Source: Chitinophaga nivalis (lineage in GTDB: Bacteria > Bacteroidota > Bacteroidia > Chitinophagales > Chitinophagaceae). Taken from it: DNA of 64,000 nucleotides. The stretch covers positions 3,268,301-3,332,300 of the forward strand of contig NZ_JAPDNR010000001.1 of NCBI RefSeq assembly GCF_025989125.1, given 5' to 3'. Made by a program: the position numbers and the translations under genes. The first letter of the stretch is position 1. Every line of letters begins with the position of its first letter. Positions 25,089-34,284 of the stretch are shown one piece after another. A model generated the notes under the pieces. It did not search any database. It saw nothing but the letters and a program-made list of their open reading frames with translations, and was not told the DNA's origin.

Positions 25089-27368
25089 ATGAATCCAGGA
25101 CAGTTACTCAATTTCAGCAGGGTTGCGGGTTTGATACTATGTTGTTTTTTTATCTCCATCACCTGTACACAAGCACAAAAAACCGGGGGAAATAAACCAA
25201 AAGTGGCCGTAACGCTCAGTGGCGGAGGCGCGCGTGGTTTGGCCCATATTGGTATACTGGAAGCGATAGACAGTGCAGGGCTTAAAGTCGACTACCTGAC
25301 AGGCACCAGTATGGGAAGTATCGTAGGCGCTTTATATGCCATGGGGTATTCCGGCAAACACATTGCCGATATTGCCGGTAAGCTGGATTGGACCAGCCTT
25401 TTCACCAATCAGCCGGTATTGACGGATATCTCTTTTGAAGAAAAAGATGAGTTTAATAAATATATTATTGAGATTCCCTTTGAATACGGGAAGCCCAAAC
25501 TGGCGTCCGGTGTGATTTCCGGCGAAGCGCTGTGGCTGGAACTGGCGAAACTTTGCTGGCCGGTGAAAGATGTGAAAAAGTTCTCCGACTTTAATATTCC
25601 TTTTAAATGTATCGCTACGGATGTGGCCACGGGGGAAATCGTGACCCTCGACAGTGGTGAAATTGTCACCAGCCTCCGGGCCAGTATGGCCATTCCTTCT
25701 ATTTTTACCGCCGTGAAAATAGGCGACCATAAACTGGTGGATGGTGGGGTGGTGCGTAACTTTCCCACCATTACTGCCAAAGATATGGGCGCCGATATCA
25801 TCATCGGATCCAATGTAAGTGGCGGACTACGGAAAGCATCGCAGTTACAGACACCCTTTGATATCCTGTATCAGTTGGGCTTTTATAAAGATGCAGAAGA
25901 TTTTAAAGAAGCCCGGAAAATATGTGATGTATATATTCCCATCAACAAAGAGCTGGAAGATTATTCGGCGGCTTCTTTCAACAGTGTGGACTCCATCATT
26001 GAAATAGGCCGGCGGAAAGGACGGGAGCTGTATCCGGTATTCAAGCATATGGCGGATTCACTGCAGGCGCTGTATCCCCGGCAGGAACCGTTTGCGGCCG
26101 AACGATTGCCTTTTGCCGCAGACATAGAGTTGAGCAGTATTCATGTAGATGGCCTCTTGCATTCTGATCAGCGGTTTTTTCTCCAGCGGTTGCACCTGAA
26201 GCCAGGAGAATGTTATACGCCTGCGCAGATCCGGAATGCCATTTTAAATGTGTATGGTACCCGCTTTTATAAACTCATCACCTATAACCTGACACCGGAA
26301 GGTTATGGCAAAACCCGTATGGATATTCAGGCAGAAGAAAATCCGCTCACCTATGTGAAGTTTGCCCTGAACTATAATTCATTTACCGGCGCCAGCGCCA
26401 TCCTGAACCTTACCCAGCGTAATTTCATTGTGCCCAACTCCCGCTCCTTTGTCAGAATGGCGGTGAGTGAAAATCCGCGATTCGAAGCAGAGTATTACAA
26501 ATACCTGGGGCGTACCCGTGATTTTGGTTTTGGGCTGAGTACCTATTATGAAAATAACAGCCTCACGTTTTATGATGATAGCTTTAATAAGCTCCAACCT
26601 TACCGGAATAAATACTTTAATGTAAATATGGATGTGCTGTATTCGCTCCGCCGCGATATGGCCGTGGGAGCGGGTACGCGCTGGGAATACATCAAGTTTA
26701 AACCACAGTACTCTCCGTTTCTGGAACTGAGCGGCAGTACCAATCAGCTGAACTCCTATGCATTTTTCGGTATCAATTCCCTGAACCGGAAACTGTATCC
26801 GACCAAAGGATTGTACCTGAATATGGAAGCCGGTTATGTATATAATCAACATTCGGGCATCTCCCTTAACAAGGATAGTTTACCGATCAACCTGGATAGT
26901 CTGGGGCTGGACTTCGGGAACTACCAGCGTTTAATGTTGAAAATGAAATACTATATTCCTTTTGGTACGAAGTCGGCCCTGGAGTTTGATGCCACAGCGG
27001 GATTGAACAACAGTTATAAACAGTTTGTGACGAATGCCTTTATCGTAGGCGGGATGGCGGATCTGAGCCGTAACCAGGTACCTTTCATTGGTATATATGA
27101 AGGAGAAGTGGTGACGTCTAATATTGTGGCAGTGCAGATGGCATGGCAACAGGAAGTGGTGCGGAATATATTTGTGATGCCGAGAGTAGGCGTGGCCGTA
27201 TATGATAATATGATTTCCATGCCGGGTTTTAAAAGAACCTCTTTCCTCAGCGGCTATGGAGTAGGGGCTGCATATACCAGCCGCCTGGGACCTGTAGAGG
27301 CTACGCTGATGTACAATGATCAGTCGGGCCGGTTGAAGTTTTATGTGAATATGGGATTCAATTTCTGA
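25089..27368 (+). CDS. Patatin-like phospholipase fused to an Omp85-type barrel
   Basis: A 759-residue outer-membrane protein. A signal peptide ends near CTQAQ. The patatin domain follows with GGGARG (45-50) as oxyanion hole, nucleophile Ser74 in GTSMGS and catalytic Asp218 in VDGG. From about residue 345 there is a POTRA-like segment (SSIHVDGLLHSDQRFFLQRL), then a BamA-like barrel ending in a terminal aromatic strand (LKFYVNMGFNF). This matches PlpD-type autotransported lipases (type Vd). It probably acts on lipids in the periplasm or at the cell surface. Confidence 0.93.
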   Translation: MNPGQLLNFSRVAGLILCCFFISITCTQAQKTGGNKPKVAVTLSGGGARGLAHIGILEAIDSAGLKVDYLTGTSMGSIVGALYAMGYSGKHIADIAGKLDWTSLFTNQPVLTDISFEEKDEFNKYIIEIPFEYGKPKLASGVISGEALWLELAKLCWPVKDVKKFSDFNIPFKCIATDVATGEIVTLDSGEIVTSLRASMAIPSIFTAVKIGDHKLVDGGVVRNFPTITAKDMGADIIIGSNVSGGLRKASQLQTPFDILYQLGFYKDAEDFKEARKICDVYIPINKELEDYSAASFNSVDSIIEIGRRKGRELYPVFKHMADSLQALYPRQEPFAAERLPFAADIELSSIHVDGLLHSDQRFFLQRLHLKPGECYTPAQIRNAILNVYGTRFYKLITYNLTPEGYGKTRMDIQAEENPLTYVKFALNYNSFTGASAILNLTQRNFIVPNSRSFVRMAVSENPRFEAEYYKYLGRTRDFGFGLSTYYENNSLTFYDDSFNKLQPYRNKYFNVNMDVLYSLRRDMAVGAGTRWEYIKFKPQYSPFLELSGSTNQLNSYAFFGINSLNRKLYPTKGLYLNMEAGYVYNQHSGISLNKDSLPINLDSLGLDFGNYQRLMLKMKYYIPFGTKSALEFDATAGLNNSYKQFVTNAFIVGGMADLSRNQVPFIGIYEGEVVTSNIVAVQMAWQQEVVRNIFVMPRVGVAVYDNMISMPGFKRTSFLSGYGVGAAYTSRLGPVEATLMYNDQSGRLKFYVNMGFNF

Positions 27369-27392
27369 TCCATACAGCTGGCTGTATAAAAG

Positions 27393-27456
27393 AACCGTCT
27401 GGCGGAAAGCTAACCATGGTGCGTATCACCGGTTGTTTGCTGCCAGACGGTTTTAT
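27393..27456. terminator. Shared terminator hairpin between convergent genes
   Basis: AACCGTCTGGC (27393-27403) pairs with GCCAGACGGTT (27442-27452), followed by TTATAT on the plus strand. The long loop contains a second small stem. It ends the patatin gene and may also end miaE. Confidence 0.7.
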
Positions 27457-27459
27457 ATA

Positions 27460-28056
27460 TTAGTGCATTCTGTCGCCGCGCACCGTCATGTTTTGCAGGA
27501 TCTCTGCTTCCAGTTTCAACCACTCCTGCCAGCGGATTCTTACTTTTTCTTCCGGGAAGTATTCATTGGCGAGATCAATGAACAGGCGGTAGTGGCCTGC
27601 TTCGGAGATCATGAATTTCCGGTAGAACTCCCGCATGTATTCATCTTCCAGGCCTTCGCTCAGGAGGCGGAAACGTTCGCAGCTGCGGGCTTCTATCAGG
27701 GCAAATATCAGCAGGGCATCCAGGAAGGCATCATCTGCATGTCCGCCTTTGCTCCGGTTGTCCATCAGTGCATTTACATAATCATCTTTCCGTTGGCGGC
27801 CGAGGGTCAGGCCGCGTTTTTTCATTTCGGCCAGCACCTGCCGGAAATGTCCCCATTCTTCCGTTACAATAGGCGCCAGCTCTTCTACCAACCGGATTCT
27901 TTCCGGGTTGCGCTGAATCAGTGAAATCGCAGAAGATGCTGCTTTCTGTTCACAATAGGCGTGGTCCGTCAGAATGTCTTCCAGCGAAATGGCCGCCAGG
28001 TTTACCCAACGTGGGTCAGTAGGTAGTTTTAATCCGAGTATAGATACTTTGCTCAT
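27460..28056 (-). CDS. miaE: tRNA-(ms2io6A) hydroxylase, MiaE family
   Basis: About 198 residues from ATG 28056 (MSKVSILGLKLPTDPRW); the ORF is open for 47 codons further up, but that part overlaps the divergent promoter region and does not fit. Ferritin-like di-iron ligands are visible in HAYCEQKAAS, EEWGHFRQVL and SEAGHYRLFI. MiaE hydroxylates the isopentenyl group of A37-modified tRNAs with O2. It is divergent to the bioF-like gene. Confidence 0.92.
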   Translation of the reverse strand: MSKVSILGLKLPTDPRWVNLAAISLEDILTDHAYCEQKAASSAISLIQRNPERIRLVEELAPIVTEEWGHFRQVLAEMKKRGLTLGRQRKDDYVNALMDNRSKGGHADDAFLDALLIFALIEARSCERFRLLSEGLEDEYMREFYRKFMISEAGHYRLFIDLANEYFPEEKVRIRWQEWLKLEAEILQNMTVRGDRMH

Positions 28057-28188
28057 TTGAATAATAATGGCCGGCATCAGGCCTGATACCGTCTGTTTGT
28101 GCGAAGATAAGATTGAATAGTTTAAATTGCCAATTGCTGCCGGCAAAACGTGCGGGCAGGCTTGCCTGCACAGGTAAAATATGCATGT

Positions 28189-29301
28189 ATGAATCAATTG
28201 GATACTTCGTTTATGGCGCGTTTACTCGATGAACGCAGGGTACAGCAATCTTTCCGGCAGCTGCGGCTGCCGGCCGGTAAAGTAGATTTTTGTTCCAATG
28301 ATTACCTGGGACTGGCCCGCAATGCAGATGTGAGAGCGCATATACATACCCTTATGCAGGAACGTTTCGTATCGCATGGCAGCACCGGATCCCGGCTGCT
28401 GGCGGGCAACTACGAATGGATCAATGACCTGGAAACAGATCTGGCGACCTTTCATGCCGCGGAAGCCGGACTGCTCTACAATTCCGGATATGATGCCAAC
28501 CTGGGATTGTTTTCCTGTATCGCCGGAAAAACAGACACCATTATTTATGATCAGCTGATACATGCTTCCATCCGCGACGGCATACGGTTATCTGTAGCCC
28601 GGTCCTTTGCTTTCCGGCACAATGATCCGGAAGACCTGGAAAAAAAACTGCGGCAGGCCACCGGGAAAGTATTTGTAGCTGTGGAATCTGTATACTCCAT
28701 GGACGGTGATGAAGCGCCACTGGCCGACATCGCTGCGCTTTGCCACCGGTACCAGGCCTACCTGATTGTAGACGAAGCCCATGCCACCGGCATCACCGGC
28801 GAAAAAGGAGCCGGGCTGGTACAGGCGCTGGGATTGCAGGACGCCTGCCTGGCGCGCGTACATACCTTTGGTAAAGCCGTCGGGTGTCATGGGGCTATCA
28901 TCCTGGGCCCGGCTGTATTAAGAGACTATCTGATCAATTTTTCCCGCTCCTTTATTTATACCACTTCATTGCCGCCGGCAGCACTGGCTGCCATCGCAGC
29001 CGGCTATAGCGCCTTCCCCTATATGCAGGCAGCACGGCATACCTTGCAGGCATTAATCACCCGTTTCCGCGCAGGCACAGCACACCTGGAAAGTTTACCG
29101 GGTACGCACCCGATACAGGTAGTGATGACAAGGGGGAATGAAAACACCCGCCGGGTGGCGGCCACGCTGCAGGAAGCGGGGCTGGATGTACGACCTATCC
29201 TGCATCCTACCGTACCGCTGGGCACAGAACGTTTACGCATCGTGATACATAGTTTTAATACGACAGCAGAAGTAGATCAGCTTATAAAAGTATTATCGTG
29301 A
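28189..29301 (+). CDS. bioF: 8-amino-7-oxononanoate synthase-like PLP enzyme
   Basis: About 370 residues from ATG 28189. It is an alpha-oxoamine synthase with DFCSNDYLGLA, GSTGSRLLAGN, the VDEAHATGITG cofactor site and the PLP lysine in HTFGKAVG. BioF condenses pimeloyl-ACP with alanine in biotin synthesis. No other bio gene is visible nearby, so 2-amino-3-ketobutyrate CoA ligase or another member of the family remains possible, though DFCSNDYLG fits BioF best. Confidence 0.85.
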   Translation: MNQLDTSFMARLLDERRVQQSFRQLRLPAGKVDFCSNDYLGLARNADVRAHIHTLMQERFVSHGSTGSRLLAGNYEWINDLETDLATFHAAEAGLLYNSGYDANLGLFSCIAGKTDTIIYDQLIHASIRDGIRLSVARSFAFRHNDPEDLEKKLRQATGKVFVAVESVYSMDGDEAPLADIAALCHRYQAYLIVDEAHATGITGEKGAGLVQALGLQDACLARVHTFGKAVGCHGAIILGPAVLRDYLINFSRSFIYTTSLPPAALAAIAAGYSAFPYMQAARHTLQALITRFRAGTAHLESLPGTHPIQVVMTRGNENTRRVAATLQEAGLDVRPILHPTVPLGTERLRIVIHSFNTTAEVDQLIKVLS

Positions 29302-29392
29302 GCGATAATTTTCCGTTCATGTAAAGTATTATATCGGGAGATGGTTTTCAGTCAAATTTGATGTATTTTACATATTACATCCGATTAGTAAT

Positions 29393-31819
29393 ATGAAAAT
29401 AATCCCCGCTATTATTACAGCTGCTGTTACCTTGTCACTTACATACGCGTTCAGCAATAAGTTAGGAAATATTCCGCCCCTGGGAAATTTGTTAAGTCCG
29501 CAAACTGGCTTCTGGCGTAATGCAGAACCTATTGGCCAACGTCCGCACGAAGAAGTGGTATTACCCGGATTATCCGGTAAAGCATCCGTATGGTTTGATG
29601 ACCGTGCCGTGCCACACATCTTTGCCGATAATGATGCCGATGCCTATTATGTACAAGGTTTTGTGACCGCGCGGGATCGCCTCTGGCAGATGGAATTACA
29701 GACCATGGCCGCTGCCGGCCGATTGTCGGAAATACTGGGACCAAACCTGATCCGCTATGACCGCTCCCAGCGTCGCCTGGGTATGTTGTATGGTGCTGAA
29801 CTGGCCGTGAAAACCATGATGAGTGACCCGGATACCAAAACAGCGGTAACCGCATATGCCGCCGGCATCAATGCCTATATCGCCACCCTCACACCGGCGA
29901 CCTTACCTGTTGAATATAAAATACTGGACTATAAACCGGAAAAATGGGATATTATCAAATCAGCCCTGCTCCTGAAATACATGGCGCACGACCTGGCAGG
30001 ATTTGCTAACGACCTCGAATATACGAATGCACGCCGCCTGTTTTCGCTGGAAGATTTTAACCTGATGTATCCCGACTTCCAGGATACACTGGATCCTATC
30101 ATTCCCAAAGGAACGGCGTTTGCTGCAGCTACTGCAAAAGCTACGGCGCCACCAGACAGTCTGCTGGCGGTAGATGAAGCCATCCTGAAATTCAAGATGG
30201 ACAAACCCAATCCGGAAAATGGCAGTAACAACTGGGCAGTAAGCGGCAACAAAACCAGATCCGGCGCACCTATTCTTTGCAGCGACCCGCACCTGGGTCT
30301 CAGCCTGCCTTCTATCTGGTATGAGGTACAGATTCATACTCCGGATATGAATGTATATGGCGCCTCCCTGCCTGGCTCTCCCGGTGTGATCATTGGTTTC
30401 AACGACCAGGTCGCCTGGGGTGTCACCAACGGAGAAGTAGACGTGAAAGACTACTACCGCATGCAATTCCGCAACGGTAAGCAGGAATACCTGTTCAACG
30501 GCAACTATCGCCCGGCCGATCTGCGCATAGAGGAAATCAAAGTAAGAGGTGGCCAGACTGTAAAAGATACGGTAGCCTATACTGTATGGGGCCCTGTTAT
30601 ATATGATAATACCTTCCCGGATAAAACGACCAAAGAATCTTTCCTGGCTATGCGCTGGAAGGCACTGGACCCTTCCAATGAACTGGGGACTTTCCGCCGG
30701 CTCAATAAAGCCCGTAATTATGAGGATTACCTGGAAGCCCTGAAATTCTATACCTGTCCGGCCCAGAACTTCGTATTTGCGGCTAAAAGCGGCGATATCG
30801 CCATCTGGCAGAATGGTATCTTCCCGGTAAGATGGCGCGACCAGGGTAAATGGATCATGCCCGGCAGCGACAGTACCTACGCCTGGCAGGGATATATCCC
30901 ACGGGAGGAGCTGCCACATATCAAAAACCCGGAACGGGGTTTTGTGAGCTCCGCCAACCAGCGCGCTACTGATAACACGTATCCTTATCCTTTATACGGC
31001 CAATTTGACCTCTTCCGTGGCGAGCGTATCAATCAGCGGCTGGCAGTGATGAATGGCATCACCCCGCAGGATATGATGGCACTCCAGAACGATAACAAGA
31101 ACCTGTTTGCAGCAGCGGCTATACCGCTGTTCCGCAGACACCTCGATACCACCTCCCTGGATGCTACCCAGCGCAGTTACTGGCAGCTGTTATCCTCCTG
31201 GGACTGTGTCAGCAATGCAGACAGCAAAGCAGCCAGTGTTTTCAACTATATGTGGAATAGCCTGGAAGATACCATCTGGCATGATGAGCTGCGTCCAAAA
31301 GATACCACCATCCTGACCTATCCGCAATCTACCACTACCTTACTGTTGTTGTTGCGCGACACGTCTTTCCACTTCCTGGATAATATCAATACGCCACAAA
31401 AGGAAACGTTATCGCAGCTGATACAGGGCGCCTTTATTGCAACTGCGAAAAAAGCTGCTGCCTGGGAGAAAGCCGGTACATTGGAGCTGGGTAAAGTTCG
31501 TGGTACCGATATCAATCACCTTTCCCGCGCCTTGCCTGCTTTCAGTGCATTGCACCTGTTTACAGGCGGTGGCCGCCATATTGTGAATGCCTCTCAGAAA
31601 ACCCATGGTCCTTCCTGGAGAATGGTGGTGCAGCTGTCGGATAAGACGGAAGCCTATGGTATTTATCCTGGCGGTCAAAGTGGTAATCCGGGCAGTCCTT
31701 ACTACGATAACAGTGTAGGCGACTGGGCAGCCGGTAAGTATTATCTGCTGCATATTTTTAGCGGTCAGGAAAAAGATGACGCTGCGATCCGCTATAAGAT
31801 GACATTTGCAGGGAAATGA
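29393..31819 (+). CDS. Penicillin acylase family protein (Ntn hydrolase)
   Basis: An 808-residue precursor with a hydrophobic N-terminal signal (MKIIPAIITAAVTLSLTYA). The alpha part has the typical FADNDADAYYVQGFVTARDRLWQ-like region; the autocatalytic cleavage site is ENG/SNNWAVSG, making Ser278 the N-terminal nucleophile of the beta chain. The DPHLGLSLPSIWYEV segment after it is conserved. Family members hydrolyse penicillins, acyl-homoserine lactones or other amides in the periplasm; which is unclear here. It is an isolated gene before the tRNA. Confidence 0.93.
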   Translation: MKIIPAIITAAVTLSLTYAFSNKLGNIPPLGNLLSPQTGFWRNAEPIGQRPHEEVVLPGLSGKASVWFDDRAVPHIFADNDADAYYVQGFVTARDRLWQMELQTMAAAGRLSEILGPNLIRYDRSQRRLGMLYGAELAVKTMMSDPDTKTAVTAYAAGINAYIATLTPATLPVEYKILDYKPEKWDIIKSALLLKYMAHDLAGFANDLEYTNARRLFSLEDFNLMYPDFQDTLDPIIPKGTAFAAATAKATAPPDSLLAVDEAILKFKMDKPNPENGSNNWAVSGNKTRSGAPILCSDPHLGLSLPSIWYEVQIHTPDMNVYGASLPGSPGVIIGFNDQVAWGVTNGEVDVKDYYRMQFRNGKQEYLFNGNYRPADLRIEEIKVRGGQTVKDTVAYTVWGPVIYDNTFPDKTTKESFLAMRWKALDPSNELGTFRRLNKARNYEDYLEALKFYTCPAQNFVFAAKSGDIAIWQNGIFPVRWRDQGKWIMPGSDSTYAWQGYIPREELPHIKNPERGFVSSANQRATDNTYPYPLYGQFDLFRGERINQRLAVMNGITPQDMMALQNDNKNLFAAAAIPLFRRHLDTTSLDATQRSYWQLLSSWDCVSNADSKAASVFNYMWNSLEDTIWHDELRPKDTTILTYPQSTTTLLLLLRDTSFHFLDNINTPQKETLSQLIQGAFIATAKKAAAWEKAGTLELGKVRGTDINHLSRALPAFSALHLFTGGGRHIVNASQKTHGPSWRMVVQLSDKTEAYGIYPGGQSGNPGSPYYDNSVGDWAAGKYYLLHIFSGQEKDDAAIRYKMTFAGK

Positions 31820-31839
31820 TAAAAAAAATCACTGGAATA

Positions 31840-31870
31840 TTTGGTTGAAAAAAAATAATTCCTATCTTTG
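31840..31870 (+). promoter_or_regulatory. Promoter of tRNA-Lys (TTTG N19 TATCTTTG)
   Basis: TTTG at 31840-31843 and TATCTTTG at 31863-31870 are separated by 19 bases, an excellent match to the Bacteroidota -33/-7 consensus (TTTG and TAnnTTTG). The tRNA begins 24 bases after the -7 box. Confidence 0.8.
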
Positions 31871-31894
31871 CACTCCCTTACACAAACGGGGAAT

Positions 31895-31967
31895 GATTCC
31901 GTAGCTCAGTTGGTAGAGCAATACACTTTTAATGTATGGGTCCTGGGTTCGAGTCCCAGCGGGATCA
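31895..31967 (+). tRNA. tRNA-Lys (anticodon TTT)
   Basis: A 73-base cloverleaf. The acceptor stem GATTCCG pairs with CGGGATC (one T-G pair), with discriminator A at 31967. The D arm contains AGCTCAGTTGGTAGAGC. The anticodon stem ATACA/TGTAT holds the loop CTTTTAA with TTT at 31928-31930. The T arm is CTGGG-TTCGAGT-CCCAG. The 3' CCA is not encoded. Confidence 0.97.
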
Positions 31968-31976
31968 CTGGAAAAA

Positions 31977-32000
31977 AGCCTGCACATTGTGCAGGCTTTT
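31977..32000 (+). terminator. Terminator of tRNA-Lys
   Basis: AGCCTGCAC and GTGCAGGCT form a perfect nine-bp stem with an ATT loop, preceded by A-rich and followed by T-rich sequence (TTTTCTGTTTT). It cleanly ends the tRNA transcript before the ATPase gene. Confidence 0.9.
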
Positions 32001-32106
32001 CTGTTTTAAAGTGGTTATGAAAAATTTCATGCGGTTGTTTGGTTAGAAATGATGAAAGAAATTTATCTTACATAATCATATTGTGTACCTGGATAAATAT
32101 TGTGTA

Positions 32107-33456
32107 ATGAAAGTAAGAAGCATTACGATTCCTGATTTACATCATTTTAAAGATTTACATCTGGACCTTACTTATCCTGCAGGACATCCGAAGGCGGGGC
32201 AGGCTTTAGATAAGGTTTGTATCATAGGACAAAGTGGAACCGGGAAGACTACCTTATTGAAGTTGATATCTGTTCTTTCATACAGAGGGAGCTTGTACAA
32301 AGAGTTAGGATCAATGGACCAAATTAGTCAGATCTCTCTTGGTTTTGAATTTGAGGATTTGATTGCGTCCCAGACAATTGCTTTTGACGATGAAGCTGAT
32401 CCGGAAAAAAAGATGGTAGCCTATTACTGGAACGTTGCTTACCAGGATGATGCAGCAATTGAACTTGAGCGTGCCAATCTACAATGGGATACTTATATCA
32501 AGTCAATAAAACAAACCTCCATATATTTCCCGGCTGATTTGGATTACAAACTGGAGGTGGAACACGATGATTTATTAAACTTACAGGACCAAAAAAACAT
32601 AGATTTCTCTTCTTATTCTGCTGCTAATACATGGACAATTATATTAAATGAAATCCGGCGTTATCAGGAAGAAGAGATAAAAATCCGGCAGGAGATTTCT
32701 CATATTGCAGAAAAGGCAATAGATTTAAAATCTATTCAAAATGCTGTTAAGAAACTGGAAAAGTGGCGTCGTGAAACCCGGAGCCCGGTACAGGATATCG
32801 CCGATAAATGTCTTGATCCGTTGTTGAAAAATTTTGGCCTGCGTGTTAAAACAAAATTGGACTTTCAGGGTAAAGATGATATAGGATTTCTGAAAATAGA
32901 AGATTTTGCGGGCAATGAGGTGCCAAACGGTTTGTTGAGTACAGGTACCAAGCAGGTAATGTTATCAGCCCTGCCCTTGTACTTATTGCAACCTGAAAAA
33001 TGCCAGATACTATATGATGAGCCGGAGAGATCTTTATACCCCGATCTTCAAAGAACAATTATTGATTACTACCAAAGCCTTACTACAGATTGCCAGTTTT
33101 TCTTTGCTACACATTCTCCTATCATCGCCTCTTCTTTTGAGCCCTGGGAGATAGTGGAATTGAAATTTGACAAGAACTGGAATATCTATCGTGATCTATA
33201 TTATGAAGGGGAGAATCATGTGGATAATTACTTTGTTGATCCAAGGTACTTGGATTATGATCTCATTCTAAAGAAGGTTTTTGATCTGAAGGATACCAGC
33301 ACCGATTTACGAATGGAAGCATTGGTAGAATTAACCATGTTGAAAAACCAGTTAGATCAGCTGAAGCAGGATGGCAAATTGAAAACCCCAAAAGCAAAAG
33401 AAATATTGACGCGTTATAAATTGTTGGCTCAAAAGTTAGCCTGGAAAACCGAATGA
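32107..33456 (+). CDS. ABC-type ATPase of a Septu-like (PtuA-like) pair
   Basis: About 449 residues from ATG 32107 (an in-frame GTG at 32083 adds eight). Walker A is GQSGTGKT (41-48), a signature-like LLSTGTKQ lies near 276-283, Walker B is ILYDEPE with Asp304-Glu305, and the H-loop His336 is in FATHSP. Between Walker A and the signature is a charged, helical insertion (residues about 180-240, rich in E, K, I), as in SMC/RecF-like and OLD/PtuA ATPases. Its base composition is much poorer in G/C than its neighbours. The HNH-type gene follows by seven bases. In Septu, PtuA and PtuB form one complex that cuts DNA during phage infection; that role is inferred from architecture. Confidence 0.8.
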   Translation: MKVRSITIPDLHHFKDLHLDLTYPAGHPKAGQALDKVCIIGQSGTGKTTLLKLISVLSYRGSLYKELGSMDQISQISLGFEFEDLIASQTIAFDDEADPEKKMVAYYWNVAYQDDAAIELERANLQWDTYIKSIKQTSIYFPADLDYKLEVEHDDLLNLQDQKNIDFSSYSAANTWTIILNEIRRYQEEEIKIRQEISHIAEKAIDLKSIQNAVKKLEKWRRETRSPVQDIADKCLDPLLKNFGLRVKTKLDFQGKDDIGFLKIEDFAGNEVPNGLLSTGTKQVMLSALPLYLLQPEKCQILYDEPERSLYPDLQRTIIDYYQSLTTDCQFFFATHSPIIASSFEPWEIVELKFDKNWNIYRDLYYEGENHVDNYFVDPRYLDYDLILKKVFDLKDTSTDLRMEALVELTMLKNQLDQLKQDGKLKTPKAKEILTRYKLLAQKLAWKTE

Positions 33457-33463
33457 ATCAATT

Positions 33464-34123
33464 ATGCGTAAAATTGATAAGTCTGGATTGTTAGCTACCA
33501 AATACAAAGAATGGTTGGATGATTTAACCGCAAAAGGGAAAAAGCATCCAAAATATAACTCTTCTAATTTTAAATACTATTATGATATAGTAGCGAGCCT
33601 TGTATGGTTGCAGGAAGGGTTATGTGCATACTCGGAAAGGAAGATGCAAGACTGCCGCAAGTGTGCGCCTGAGCATTGGATAGATGGAATCTTTAAGCAA
33701 TTCCAGTTTTCCGGACAACTGGATCATTATAACGCCGCCTTAAAAGATAGCAAGGGATGGGACTGGGATAATTTCTTTCTTATTGATGCAGATGTAAATG
33801 TAAAAAACAAAAGGGATAAGTGTCCCAATGGTATATTAAAGCCTGACGCAATATCCTTTGATCCCAATATTTACCTTGAATATAAAATACCCGATCATAT
33901 TTTTGTTCCTAACCGAAATCTTGATTTCGAAACGCAAGAAAAAGTACGACACGATTTAACATGCCTGGGCTTGAATTTCGAGCCTATTATAGACATAAGA
34001 AAAGAATACTTGGCCCCCTATCTGACTGATATTGAGTTTCAAGCCCTGACAACAGATCAGGCTAGAGTTAAGTTAACCCAATTTTACACGGCTTTTGAGA
34101 TGGCTGTGATTCAAGTAGTATAG
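33464..34123 (+). CDS. HNH-type nuclease-like partner (PtuB-like)
   Basis: A 219-residue protein with a probable HNH core: LDHY (Asp87-His88), then WDWDNFF (Asn103) and DVNVKNKRDK (Asn112 and lysines), with spacing like the PtuB/McrA HNH fold. Upstream, CAYSERKMQDCRKC carries Cys54, Cys64 and Cys67; the Ser57 in CAYSE sits where PtuB-type proteins usually have a second Cys (CxxC). It starts seven bases after the ATPase gene and is also A/T-rich, so the two form one unit. Assignment to Septu type is from order, size and motifs; a different ATPase-HNH defence variant is possible. Confidence 0.7.
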   Translation: MRKIDKSGLLATKYKEWLDDLTAKGKKHPKYNSSNFKYYYDIVASLVWLQEGLCAYSERKMQDCRKCAPEHWIDGIFKQFQFSGQLDHYNAALKDSKGWDWDNFFLIDADVNVKNKRDKCPNGILKPDAISFDPNIYLEYKIPDHIFVPNRNLDFETQEKVRHDLTCLGLNFEPIIDIRKEYLAPYLTDIEFQALTTDQARVKLTQFYTAFEMAVIQVV

Positions 34124-34284
34124 ATACTTAAATGATGTAAAGATGGACACCTCCACGTCATGCGTGGGGAAATCGCGTTTCTATAACCCAACTTGCTGTT
34201 TCTACGCATCAGCCGACGTTGCTACCAAATGATAACGCCAAACAACATGCTTCAATAAAACCACGGATTTTTTTACATTTAATG

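Noticed and set aside
28152..28170. GCAGGC-TT-GCCTGC palindrome before the bioF-like gene
   Set aside because: A two-base loop makes it a poor hairpin, and such short GC palindromes occur by chance. Not strong enough for an operator call.
28189..29301. Biotin operon
   Set aside because: Only the BioF-like gene is present; the neighbours (MiaE, penicillin acylase) have no biotin role, so no operon was called.
34141..34166. CCACG/CGTGG mini-hairpin after the HNH-type gene
   Set aside because: Only five base pairs and no T-run; too weak to call a terminator.
31895..34284. Integrative element with att sites at tRNA-Lys
   Set aside because: No direct repeat of the tRNA 3' end and no integrase were found, so only a possible island is reported.
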